A stretch of DNA of 64,000 bases, taken from assembly GCA_016714685.1 (NCBI GenBank), contig JADKCH010000004.1, forward strand, positions 1 to 64,000, in the 5' to 3' direction. The DNA comes from Candidatus Geothrix odensensis. GTDB taxonomy: Bacteria; Acidobacteriota; Holophagae; Holophagales; Holophagaceae. The first letter of the stretch is position 1; each line of letters begins with the position of its first letter. The translations under genes and the position numbers were made by a program. The notes below the pieces were generated by a model. That model saw only the letters and a program-made list of their open reading frames with translations, was not told the DNA's origin and did not search any database. This document shows, piece by piece, positions 34,536 to 46,055 of this stretch.

Positions 34536-35744
34536 TCAGGCGCGGAGGTAGTCCAGGGGGTCGAGACCCCACTCGGCCGGCTCTTCGAAGGATTCGATGT
34601 GCTGGTCTGAGCCCAGGAGGTTGAGATCCTTCGGGGGCAGGCCGTAGCCGCGGGCGGCGTCGTAGATGACCCGCACCATGGGGCGCAACAGATCCTCCTG
34701 CTGTTCCACCACCACGGCCAGCTTGTCGTCCGAGAGGCGCACCAGACTGCCCACCGGGTAGATGCCCAGGGCCCGGATGAAGAGCTGCACCAACTCGCCA
34801 TCCAGGTGGTCGCCGCTCCATTCCAGCAGCTTCTTGAGGGCGTCGGAGGGCTCCATGCCCTTGTGGTAGACCCGGTTCGAGGTGAGGGCATCGTAGACAT
34901 CCACGATGGCGGCCATGCGCCCCGGCTGGGAGATCTGGTCCCCCCGGAGTCCCAGGGGGTAGCCGCAGCCGCCCATCTTCTCGTGGTGCTCTGAGGCGAT
35001 GCGGATCACCGTCTCCGAGATGCCGGGGGTACCCTGCAGCAGCTCCCGGCTGAGCGCTGCGTGGGACTTCATGATGGCGAACTCCTCCTGGGTGAGCCGC
35101 CCGGGCTTGTTGAGGATCTCATTGGGGATCTTCATCTTGCCCACGTCATGCAGAAGGCCGCCCAGCCCGACTTCGCGGACTTCCTCAGCATCCAGGCCAA
35201 GGGCGTGGGCGAAGCTCACCAGGAGGGCGCAGACACTGACACAGTGCTGGAAGGTGTAGGTGTCCGCCTGCTTGATGCGGCCCAGGCTGAGCAGGGCCCC
35301 AGGGTTGCGCAGCATCGAGGCGTTGATCTCATCCACCACGGGCATGGCCTTGGCGGGATCCACCTGCTTGCCCAGGCGGATGTCCTGCATCATGTCCTTC
35401 ACGACGCCTTGCGCCTCGCCGAGGATGCGCTGGGCGGCGACGGCCTCCGCCCGCTGGGGCACTGGGGCCGTGGGCAGCATGGCCTTCTGGGTGCCGGAGG
35501 CCTCCAGCTGCTCCTGCAGGACCTGCTGCACCTCGGCCTCAGTGGGCGCGCCGGGCAGGTCAGCCCCCTTGCCGGTGTCGATGTAGACGTCGTGCATGCC
35601 CTGGTGGTGCATCTTCTCAATCTGGCTCTGGGACTTGAGCAGGAACTGCTGGCGGAGGAACCCGTGCTGCAGCCAACCACAGTTCAAGTCGTGGATGTAC
35701 ATGCCCGGCCTGAGTTGGTCAATGCGCACCCGCTTGATCGCCAT
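34536..35744 (-). CDS. HD-GYP domain protein with DUF3391, putative c-di-GMP phosphodiesterase
   Basis: 402 residues. An N-terminal DUF3391 region (about 1-60; IDQLRPGMYIHDLNCGWL) precedes an HD-GYP domain (about 175-350). Metal motifs are GLLHDVGKMKIP, the KSHAALS histidine and ASEHHEKMGGCGYPLG, followed by AAIVDVYDALTSNRVYHKG. HD-GYP enzymes linearise cyclic-di-GMP. The usual HHERxDGxGYP reads HHEKMGGCGYP here, so a Gly replaces the Asp; the HHE and GYP residues remain. Convergent with the hybrid kinase, 30 bases apart. Confidence 0.92.
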   Translation of the reverse strand: MAIKRVRIDQLRPGMYIHDLNCGWLQHGFLRQQFLLKSQSQIEKMHHQGMHDVYIDTGKGADLPGAPTEAEVQQVLQEQLEASGTQKAMLPTAPVPQRAEAVAAQRILGEAQGVVKDMMQDIRLGKQVDPAKAMPVVDEINASMLRNPGALLSLGRIKQADTYTFQHCVSVCALLVSFAHALGLDAEEVREVGLGGLLHDVGKMKIPNEILNKPGRLTQEEFAIMKSHAALSRELLQGTPGISETVIRIASEHHEKMGGCGYPLGLRGDQISQPGRMAAIVDVYDALTSNRVYHKGMEPSDALKKLLEWSGDHLDGELVQLFIRALGIYPVGSLVRLSDDKLAVVVEQQEDLLRPMVRVIYDAARGYGLPPKDLNLLGSDQHIESFEEPAEWGLDPLDYLRA

Positions 35745-35898
35745 CCGCTCCGCCCCCTGCCTTCCTCCCTGGATCGGCCGGATGCCCGGGAGGTTGAGTC
35801 GCGTCGCCCTACCGGGAAGGAGGGGCCCGCCCCGGTGACGGCGGGATGTAGAATGGCGGTTCGGACCGCGCCCAGCGGCGCTCTCAAGGGGGTCGACC

Positions 35899-38475
35899 GT
35901 GCTTCAAGCCTATCGCCAACATGTCGCTGAACGCGCCGCCCTCGGCATCCCGCCCCTGCCGCTTACCGAAGCGCAGATGGCCGAACTCGCGGACCTGCTC
36001 GCCCACCCGCCTGCCGGTGAGGAGGCCTTCCTCCTGGACCTGCTTACCCACCGCGTGCCGGCTGGCGTGGACGATGCCGCACGGGTGAAGGCCGCCTTCC
36101 TGGCGAATGTTGCCGGCGGCAAGGAAAAGGTTGCCCTGGTACCCCGCGAAAAGGCCACGGAGCTGCTGGGCACCATGCTGGGCGGCTTCAATGTGAAACC
36201 CCTCATCGATCTGCTGGACGACGCCCAGGTGGGCGGCATCGCGGCCGAGGGACTCAAGAAGACCCTGCTGGTCTTCGACGCCTTCGCGGAGGTGAAGGCC
36301 AAGGCCGACGCCGGCCATGCCCACGCCAAGGCCGTGCTGAAATCCTGGGCCGAGGCCGAGTGGTTCACCAGCCGCCCCGAGGTACCCCAGAGCCTCACAT
36401 TGACGGTCTTCAAGGTCACGGGCGAGACGAACACCGATGATCTCTCCCCCGCGCCCGACGCCTGGAGCCGCCCCGACATTCCGCTCCATGCCGTGGCCAT
36501 GCTGAAGAACCCCCGGCCTGGCATCAATCCCGATGAGCCTGGCAAGGTGGGCCCCCTCAAGCAGCTCGAAGCCCTCAAGGCCAAGGGCCACCTCATCGCC
36601 TACGTGGGCGACGTGGTGGGCACGGGCTCCAGCCGCAAGTCCGCCACGAACTCGGTGCTCTGGTTCACGGGCGAGGACATCCCCTTCGTGCCCAACAAGC
36701 GCTTCGGGGGGGTGTGCCTCGGTTCCAAGATCGCCCCCATCTTCTACAACACGATGGAGGATGCGGGCGCCCTGCCCATCGAGCTGGACGTGAACGGGAT
36801 GGACATGGGCGACGTCATCGAGCTGCGTCCGTACGAGGGCAAGGCCCTGAAGAACGGCCAGGTCATCGCCGAGTTCAAGGTGAAGTCCGACGTGATCTTC
36901 GACGAGGTCCGCGCCGGCGGCCGCATCCCCCTCATCGTGGGCCGCGGCCTCACCGCCAAGGCCCGCAAGGCCCTGGGCCTGCCCGAGTCCACCGTCTTCC
37001 GTCTGCCCGCCATCCCCAAGGACACGGGCAAGGGCTACTCGCTGGCCCAGAAGATGGTCGGCAAGGCTTGCGGTGTGGCGGGCATCCGTCCCGGCACCTA
37101 CTGCGAGCCGAAGATGACCACCGTCGGTTCCCAGGACACCACGGGCCCCATGACCCGCGACGAGCTGAAGGATCTGGCCTGCCTGCAGTTCTCCGCCGAC
37201 ATGGTGATGCAGTCCTTCTGCCACACGGCGCCCTACCCCAAGCCCGTGGACGTGAAGACCCACCGCGAGCTCCCGCCCTTCATCACGAATCGCGGCGGTG
37301 TCTCGCTGAAGGTGGGCGACGGCGTCATCCACAGCTGGCTGAACCGCCTGCTGCTGCCTGACACCGTGGGCACCGGCGGCGACTCCCACACCCGCTTCCC
37401 CATCGGCATCTCCTTCCCGGCCGGCTCGGGCCTGGTGGCCTTCGCCGCCGCCACGGGCGTCATGCCACTCGACATGCCGGAATCCGTGCTGGTGCGCTTC
37501 AAGGGCGAACTCCAGCCCGGCGTCACCCTGCGCGACCTGGTGAACGCCATCCCCTACTACGCCATCCAGCAGGGGCTGCTCACCGTCGAGAAGAAGGGCA
37601 AGAAGAACATCTTCAGCGGCCGCATCCTCGAGATCGAGGGCCTGCCCAAGCTCAAGGTCGAGCAGGCCTTCGAGCTCTCCGACGCCTCCGCCGAGCGCTC
37701 CGCCGCTGGATGCACCGTGCGCCTGGACCAGGAACCGATCATCGAGTACATGACCTCGAACATCACGCTCATGAAGTGGATGATCGCAAACGGCTACGAG
37801 CACCGCGAAACGCTGGAGAACCGCATCCGGGCCATGCAGGCTTGGATCGCGAAGCCCGAGCTGCTGGCGCCGGATGCCGACGCCGAGTACGCCGCCGTCA
37901 TCGAGATCAACCTGGCGGACGTGAAGGAACCCCTGCTGGCCTGCCCCAACGATCCCGATGACGTGAAGCCGCTGTCCGCGGTGGCCGGCGTGGCTGTGGA
38001 TGAGGTCTTCATCGGCTCCTGCATGACCAACATCGGCCACTTCCGCGCCGCCGGGAAGCTGCTGGACGGCAAGACCGACATTCCCACCCGGCTCTGGATC
38101 GCCCCGCCCACCAAGATGGACGAGTACATCCTCACCCAGGAGGGCTACTACGGCATCCTCGGCCGCACCGGCGCCCGCCTGGAGATGCCCGGCTGCTCGC
38201 TCTGCATGGGCAACCAGGCCCAGATCCGCAAGGGCAGCACCGCCGTGTCCACCTCCACCCGCAACTTCCCCAACCGCCTGGGCATCGACACCCAGGTCTA
38301 CCTGGCCTCCGCCGAGCTGGCCGCCATCTGCGCGCTGACCGGGAAGATCCCCACCGTGGCCGAGTACATGGCCCAGATCGGCGTGGTGGACGCCAAGGCC
38401 AAGGACATCTACCGCTACATGAACTTCGACCAGATTCCCGATTTCCGCGAGATCGCGGACACCGTCACGGTCTGA
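35899..38475 (+). CDS. acnB: Aconitate hydratase B
   Basis: 858 residues, normal AcnB length. It isomerises citrate and isocitrate in the TCA cycle using a [4Fe-4S] cluster. The three cluster cysteines are visible as Cys708 (GSCMTN), Cys766 and Cys769 (CSLCMG). The N-terminal HEAT-like domain (LAHPPAGEEAFLLDLL onward) precedes the swivel domain with FKVTGETNTDDLSPAPDAWSR, as in AcnB. GTG start with AAGGGGG upstream. It is followed by an intrinsic terminator and then ribH. Confidence 0.97.
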   Translation: MLQAYRQHVAERAALGIPPLPLTEAQMAELADLLAHPPAGEEAFLLDLLTHRVPAGVDDAARVKAAFLANVAGGKEKVALVPREKATELLGTMLGGFNVKPLIDLLDDAQVGGIAAEGLKKTLLVFDAFAEVKAKADAGHAHAKAVLKSWAEAEWFTSRPEVPQSLTLTVFKVTGETNTDDLSPAPDAWSRPDIPLHAVAMLKNPRPGINPDEPGKVGPLKQLEALKAKGHLIAYVGDVVGTGSSRKSATNSVLWFTGEDIPFVPNKRFGGVCLGSKIAPIFYNTMEDAGALPIELDVNGMDMGDVIELRPYEGKALKNGQVIAEFKVKSDVIFDEVRAGGRIPLIVGRGLTAKARKALGLPESTVFRLPAIPKDTGKGYSLAQKMVGKACGVAGIRPGTYCEPKMTTVGSQDTTGPMTRDELKDLACLQFSADMVMQSFCHTAPYPKPVDVKTHRELPPFITNRGGVSLKVGDGVIHSWLNRLLLPDTVGTGGDSHTRFPIGISFPAGSGLVAFAAATGVMPLDMPESVLVRFKGELQPGVTLRDLVNAIPYYAIQQGLLTVEKKGKKNIFSGRILEIEGLPKLKVEQAFELSDASAERSAAGCTVRLDQEPIIEYMTSNITLMKWMIANGYEHRETLENRIRAMQAWIAKPELLAPDADAEYAAVIEINLADVKEPLLACPNDPDDVKPLSAVAGVAVDEVFIGSCMTNIGHFRAAGKLLDGKTDIPTRLWIAPPTKMDEYILTQEGYYGILGRTGARLEMPGCSLCMGNQAQIRKGSTAVSTSTRNFPNRLGIDTQVYLASAELAAICALTGKIPTVAEYMAQIGVVDAKAKDIYRYMNFDQIPDFREIADTVTV

Positions 38476-38492
38476 GGACCAGCCTCCAGCAA

Positions 38493-38524
38493 GGGCCCGG
38501 GGGGTGATGCCGCCGGGCCCTTTT
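38493..38524 (+). terminator. Intrinsic terminator after acnB
   Basis: A perfect eight-base stem GGGCCCGG / CCGGGCCC (38493-38500 with 38513-38520) encloses a 12-base loop and is followed at once by four T. It starts 17 bases after the acnB stop. Confidence 0.85.
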
Positions 38525-38552
38525 GAATGTGGCGATTAACTTCAGGTATGGT
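38523..38552 (+). promoter_or_regulatory. Candidate sigma-70 promoter for ribH-nusB
   Basis: TTGAAT (38523-38528) and TATGGT (38547-38552) are separated by 18 bases in a locally AT-richer stretch right after the acnB terminator, and 40 bases upstream of the ribH ATG. Both hexamers match four of six consensus bases or better. Confidence 0.45.
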
Positions 38553-38591
38553 AGTCTCTTCAGTTCTTACACCACCTTTCGGGGGGTTCCC

Positions 38592-39077
38592 ATGGGGATC
38601 TTTGAGGGCCACATCCGCGTGCACGAGGGCGATCGCTTCGCCCTGGTCGCCTCGCGCTGGAACGACTTCATCGTGGAGCGCCTCATCGAGGGCGCCAAGG
38701 ACTGCATCCTCCGCCACGGCGGCACTGAAGATCAGATGGACCTCATCCGCGTCCCCGGGAGCTTCGAGCTGCCCCAGGCGGCCAAGCTGGCCGCCACCAG
38801 CGGCCGCTACGCCGGCGTCATCGTGCTGGGCACGGTGATCCGCGGCGGCACGCCCCACTTCGACATGATCGCCGCCGAGGTGACCAAGGGCGCCGCCCAG
38901 GTGGCCCTGGACACGGGCCTGCCCCTGGCCTTCGGCGTGCTCACCACGGACAGCGTGGAACAGGCCATCGACCGGGCCGGCGCCAAGATGGGCAACAAGG
39001 GCTGGGAAGCCGCCCAGAGCGTCCTGGAGATGGTGGATCTGGCCCACACCCTTGGCGGCAAGAAGGGAAAGAAGTAG
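38592..39077 (+). CDS. ribH: 6,7-dimethyl-8-ribityllumazine synthase
   Basis: 161 residues, normal length. It catalyses the penultimate step of riboflavin synthesis and usually forms a 60-mer or pentamer. Visible motifs are ALVASRWNDFIVERLIEGA (substrate loop), VPGSFELPQAAKLAA, VVLGTVIRGGTPHFDMI in the form VIVLGTVIRGGTPHFD, and FGVLTTDSVEQAIDRAG. GGGGGG precedes the ATG at 38592. nusB begins at the next base after the stop, a frequent ribH-nusB pairing. Confidence 0.96.
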   Translation: MGIFEGHIRVHEGDRFALVASRWNDFIVERLIEGAKDCILRHGGTEDQMDLIRVPGSFELPQAAKLAATSGRYAGVIVLGTVIRGGTPHFDMIAAEVTKGAAQVALDTGLPLAFGVLTTDSVEQAIDRAGAKMGNKGWEAAQSVLEMVDLAHTLGGKKGKK

Positions 39078-39545
39078 ATGGGAGTTCGTCGTCGCGGGCG
39101 TGAATACGCCCTGCAAATGTTGTATGCCATGGACCTGACCGGCTACGCGCCGGACCAGGTGTTCGCCGGCTTCTACGCCATCCAGGATCTGAACCGGGAC
39201 GCCTTCTACTACGCCCGGCGCCTGGTGGACGGCGTCCATGGCCAGATGGAGGAGATCGACGGCGTGCTCACCAAGTACGCCGAGCACTGGAAGATCCACC
39301 GCATGGCCGCCGTGGACCGGAACCTGCTCCGCCTGGGCCTCTACGAGCTCATGTTCGTGAAGGAAGTGCCCTTCCCCATCGTCATCAACGAGGCCCTGGA
39401 GATCGTGAAGGAATTCAGTGACCAGGAAGGCACACAATTCCTCAACGGCATTCTCGATGCGGCCCGCAAAGAGTTCCGACCGGAAGAAAACGGCCCGCGG
39501 GCCAAGAAGAAGGTCCCCGTGGCCGAACCTTCTGAAGAATCGTGA
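39078..39545 (+). CDS. nusB: Transcription antitermination factor NusB
   Basis: 155 residues. NusB binds boxA RNA with NusE (S10) and supports rRNA antitermination. The N-terminus RRRGREYALQMLYAMDL, the core IHRMAAVDRNLLRLGLYELMF, and INEALEIVKEFSDQEGTQFLNGILD are signature stretches. A charged tail (about 135-155, PEENGPRAKKKVPVAE) extends beyond the typical end. No gap from ribH, so they are one transcript. Confidence 0.96.
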   Translation: MGVRRRGREYALQMLYAMDLTGYAPDQVFAGFYAIQDLNRDAFYYARRLVDGVHGQMEEIDGVLTKYAEHWKIHRMAAVDRNLLRLGLYELMFVKEVPFPIVINEALEIVKEFSDQEGTQFLNGILDAARKEFRPEENGPRAKKKVPVAEPSEES

Positions 39546-39546
39546 C

Positions 39547-39575
39547 CTGACCGACTCTTTCTGGTTTGGTATGCT
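39547..39575 (+). promoter_or_regulatory. Candidate sigma-70 promoter for accB-accC
   Basis: CTGACC (39547-39552) and TATGCT (39570-39575) are spaced by 17 bases in the 69-base nusB-accB gap, which is lower in GC than the genes. The likely transcription start would leave a 5' leader of about 33 bases before the accB ATG. Confidence 0.4.
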
Positions 39576-39614
39576 CGATCCCTTCCCCAGCCTGACCTGA
39601 TCGTTGGAGCCTTG

Positions 39615-40235
<621 letters not shown>

Positions 40236-40238
40236 GCC

Positions 40239-41666
<1,428 letters not shown>

Positions 41667-41694
41667 GGAAAGAATCCGATAGACTGGAATCCGT

Positions 41695-41770
41695 GCCGCC
41701 TTAGCTCAGTTGGCAGAGCATCTGATTTGTAACCAGAAGGTCGCCGGTTCAATTCCGGCAGGCGGCTCCA
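41695..41770 (+). tRNA. tRNA-Thr (anticodon UGU), CCA encoded
   Basis: A complete 76-base cloverleaf: acceptor GCCGCCT / AGGCGGC, D stem GCTC / GAGC, anticodon loop TTTGTAA with TGT at 41728-41730, T stem GCCGG / CCGGC with loop TTCAATT, discriminator T and encoded CCA. The anticodon stem TCTGA / CCAGA has an A-C mismatch at the pair closest to the loop (31-39). It sits 28 bases after accC on the same strand and may be co-transcribed with it. Confidence 0.97.
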
Positions 41771-41877
41771 GTCCCCCCATTGGCTGGCGATGCGGGTCGT
41801 TCAGCCCAGCCACGCCCCCCAAGCAAGGCCCGCCGGGCCCCGAAGCCTGGTGATGCCGACCGCCGGGGGGGCAGCTC

Positions 41878-42312
41878 TCAGGTCTGGCCCTGCAGGCTTG
41901 AACCCCGACCAGCCTCGGCTTCGCAGTGGGTCTGCAGCCAGTGGATGAACACCATGTCGGCCGTCTCGAAGTGGTAGGTGAAGCTCTCCCTGGCATGCTG
42001 GATGAAGGCGGGGACAGGCTGGTCGCCCTTGACCACCCGCCGCAGGGATTCGATGAAGGCCTTCCGCATGGCCTCATGTTCCTGGGTGTGGCCGGCAGTT
42101 CCGGCGTAGCCCCACGTCTGCATCATCTGCTCTTCACGGGCGAAGTGGTCGAACGTGTGCTCGAGCAGCTCGTCCAGGAGGGGGTTGAGTTCCTCGATGT
42201 CCCCGGCGCGGCGGTGAGTGGCCATGCGGTCGAGAAGCTTGAACAAGCCGAGGTGGTCCGCGTCAATGCGCGGATCCATGGAACTGAAGGCTATCTCCCT
42301 GCGTCGTCTCAT
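41878..42312 (-). CDS. Bacteriohemerythrin
   Basis: 144 residues of a four-helix hemerythrin that binds O2 at a di-iron site. The expected ligands are all present with normal spacing: His20, His56, Glu60, His75, His79, His114 and Asp119 (IDADHLGLF, HFAREEQMM, HTQEHE, HFETAD). No membrane segment. It is convergent with the accC/tRNA unit and divergent from murJ across a spacer holding an inverted repeat. Likely role is oxygen storage or sensing, which would suit a microaerobe or facultative anaerobe. Confidence 0.93.
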   Translation of the reverse strand: MRRRREIAFSSMDPRIDADHLGLFKLLDRMATHRRAGDIEELNPLLDELLEHTFDHFAREEQMMQTWGYAGTAGHTQEHEAMRKAFIESLRRVVKGDQPVPAFIQHARESFTYHFETADMVFIHWLQTHCEAEAGRGSSLQGQT

Positions 42313-42396
42313 GAGCCCACCCCCTGATTTCGGGGAGAGTGTTCATCCTAGTGCGGAAGGCGACCTGCGTTCTCTGAAATATCCGGCATTCCTGCT

Positions 42397-42451
42397 CCTT
42401 TTCCAGGGAACTTTTCGACGGGTTCGTAACCACCCTGCACCCTGGAAAAGG
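42397..42451. repeat. 12-bp inverted repeat with nested hairpin in the hemerythrin-murJ spacer
   Basis: CCTTTTCCAGGG (42397-42408) pairs perfectly with CCCTGGAAAAGG (42440-42451). Inside the 31-base loop a smaller stem GGTT / AACC (42421-42431, loop CGT) is possible. It lies in a divergent 257-base spacer, 85 to 116 bases from the hemerythrin start and 42 bases before a 26-codon ORF. It could be an RNA structure in either leader or a binding site. There is no T-run. Confidence 0.7.
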
Positions 42452-42492
42452 CAAGGCAGGAAGGCTTCTGGCTCCCGGCCCACGCTATCCTC

Positions 42493-42573
42493 ATGACCAT
42501 GCTCAACCTTCCGTATCCGGCCGTGCCGCGCGCCGTGGATCCCGCGGGCCTCGACCTGCTGACCCAGGCATGA
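42493..42573 (+). CDS. 26-codon ORF coupled to murJ (possible leader peptide or gene remnant)
   Basis: ATG at 42493 opens a 26-residue frame (starts MTMLNLPYPAVPRAVDP) that ends in TGA overlapping the murJ ATG (ATGA). The composition is protein-like, with Pro, Val, Leu and Asp. No Shine-Dalgarno is obvious. It may couple murJ translation, be a leader peptide, or be the end of a decayed gene. I do not recognise a family. Confidence 0.35.
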   Translation: MTMLNLPYPAVPRAVDPAGLDLLTQA

Positions 42574-44171
42574 GCGGAGGTCCGGGCGCGCCCAGCCTGC
42601 TCCGGTCCGCGGGGATCGTCGGGCTGATGACGCTGCTGAGCCGGCTCACGGGCCTGGCCCAGACCTTCTTCCTGAGCCACGTGCTCGGCGCGGGCGCCGC
42701 GGCCGATGCCTACGTGGTGGCCTTCCGCCTGCCCAACCTGCTGCGGCGGTTCACCGCCGAAGGCACCATGACCGCCGCCTTCCTGCCCACCCTGGCCGAA
42801 GCGGAGGCCACCGAAGGCGAGGCCGCCCTGAAGGCCGTGGCGGCGCGGTTTCTCGGCACCCTCCTGGCGATCCTGCTGGGGGGCGTGGCAGTGGTGCTGC
42901 TCGTCATGGGGCCCCTGGCGGGTCTGCTCATGGGCGGCCGGCCCGAAGCCCAGAGCCAGCTCACTGCCCTGCTGGGCCGCATCATGTTCCCCTACCTGGC
43001 CCTGGTGAGCCTCACCGCGGGCTTCGCGGGCCTGCTGAACCTGCGCCACCGCTTCGCCCTGGCCGCCTCGGTCTCGGTGTTCTGGAACCTGGCCTTCATC
43101 GCCTTCGGCTGGTCCGCCCTGAAGGTGCTGCAGCAGCAGGGGCCCGTGCCCTTCGAGACCGTGGCCGTGGTCTGCGCCTGCGCCGTGCTGGCGGGCGGCG
43201 TGCTCCAACTGCTGGTAGTGCTGCCCGCCGTGCGGAAGGAGGGCTTCGGCCTCGCCTTCGGCCTGCACCTGAAGGACCCCTGGGTGCTCAAGGCCCTCAA
43301 GCGCATGGGGCCGGGCCTGCTGGCGGCGGGCATCTACCCCATCAACGCCCTCATCAGCACCATGCTGGCCTCGCGGCTGCCGAACGGCGCCCAGACCGTG
43401 CTCTACAACAGCGGGATGATGGGCGAGATGGTGATGGGCCTCTTCGCCATGAGCCTGGCCACGGCGAGCCTGCCGGCCCTGTCGCGCCAGGCCGAGGCCC
43501 GGGACTGGCCTGCCATGCACCGCAGCCTCATCCAGTCGATCTCGGCTTCGGCGCTGCTGGTGCTGCCGGCCTCCGTGGGCCTGGCGGTGCTGGCGCGGCC
43601 CATCTGCGCGCTGCTCTTCCGCACCGGAGCCTACGGGCCCGCCGCCGCGGACTGGACCGCCCTCACGCTGGTGTTCCAGTCCCTGGGCCTGGTCTTCGTG
43701 GCCGCCCAGCGCCTGGGCAACCAGGCCCTCTACGCCCTCAAGGACTACCGCGGCCCCGCCACCCTGGCGGGCTTCACGCTGCTGCTCAACGTCGCGCTGA
43801 GCCTCGCCTTGCTGAGCCCCCTCGGCACCGGCGGCCTGGCCCTGGCCAACGGACTCGCCAGCCTCGCCGGCCTGCTGCTCCTGCTGGTGCGCCTGCGCCC
43901 CCGCCTGCCGGGCCTGGACCTGGTCCCACTGCTGTGGGCCACGGCGAAGGCCCTCGCGGCCTGTGTCCTCATGGGCCTGCTGGCCTGGGCCGGGGCCCGG
44001 TTCCTCGCCCTGGACGAACCTCACGCCTTCACGCGCCTGGCCCTGGGCCTCCGCCTGCTGCCCCTGGTGGGGCTCTGTGCGCTGGCCTATGGTCTCGCGG
44101 CGGCGGGATTGGGGCATCCCGAGGCCCGGGAGCTGGCAGCCAAGATCCTGCGCCGGCTCCGGCGAGGCTGA
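42570..44171 (+). CDS. murJ: Lipid II flippase MurJ
   Basis: 533 residues with about 14 hydrophobic segments. MurJ moves lipid II across the inner membrane for peptidoglycan synthesis. The N-terminus LRSAGIVGLMTLLSRLTGLAQ, DAYVVAFRLPNLLRRFTAEGTMTAAFLP and GNQALYALKDYRGPA are clear MVF/MurJ signatures, including the conserved arginines of the central cavity region. The ATG overlaps the small upstream ORF. Six bases separate its end from the convergent ligase gene. Confidence 0.95.
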   Translation: MSGGPGAPSLLRSAGIVGLMTLLSRLTGLAQTFFLSHVLGAGAAADAYVVAFRLPNLLRRFTAEGTMTAAFLPTLAEAEATEGEAALKAVAARFLGTLLAILLGGVAVVLLVMGPLAGLLMGGRPEAQSQLTALLGRIMFPYLALVSLTAGFAGLLNLRHRFALAASVSVFWNLAFIAFGWSALKVLQQQGPVPFETVAVVCACAVLAGGVLQLLVVLPAVRKEGFGLAFGLHLKDPWVLKALKRMGPGLLAAGIYPINALISTMLASRLPNGAQTVLYNSGMMGEMVMGLFAMSLATASLPALSRQAEARDWPAMHRSLIQSISASALLVLPASVGLAVLARPICALLFRTGAYGPAAADWTALTLVFQSLGLVFVAAQRLGNQALYALKDYRGPATLAGFTLLLNVALSLALLSPLGTGGLALANGLASLAGLLLLLVRLRPRLPGLDLVPLLWATAKALAACVLMGLLAWAGARFLALDEPHAFTRLALGLRLLPLVGLCALAYGLAAAGLGHPEARELAAKILRRLRRG

Positions 44172-44177
44172 GGGTTC

Positions 44178-45944
<1,767 letters not shown>

Positions 45945-46010
45945 AAACGATCCTCAGCCAGCCCCGGCCCCACCCCGAAGGGAGGTCTCTCAATCTTAGC
46001 CCGACCGGGC

Positions 46011-46039
46011 ATGAAAACGGCCGGGCAAGCCCGGCCGTT
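46011..46039 (-). terminator. Intrinsic terminator of the S9 peptidase gene
   Basis: A ten-base perfect stem ACGGCCGGGC / GCCCGGCCGT around a two-base loop is followed, on the minus strand, by a T-run (46014-46017 read as TTTT). It starts 17 bases after the peptidase stop at 46056. Confidence 0.88.
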
Positions 46040-46055
46040 CCTGGATCAGTGCGCT

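Noticed and set aside
35884..38040. 718-codon minus-strand frame opposite acnB
   Set aside because: His/Gly/Ala-rich shadow; AcnB on the other strand has intact cluster cysteines.
41771..41877. Second tRNA or terminator after tRNA-Thr
   Set aside because: No cloverleaf and no stem followed by T-run found in the 107 bases.
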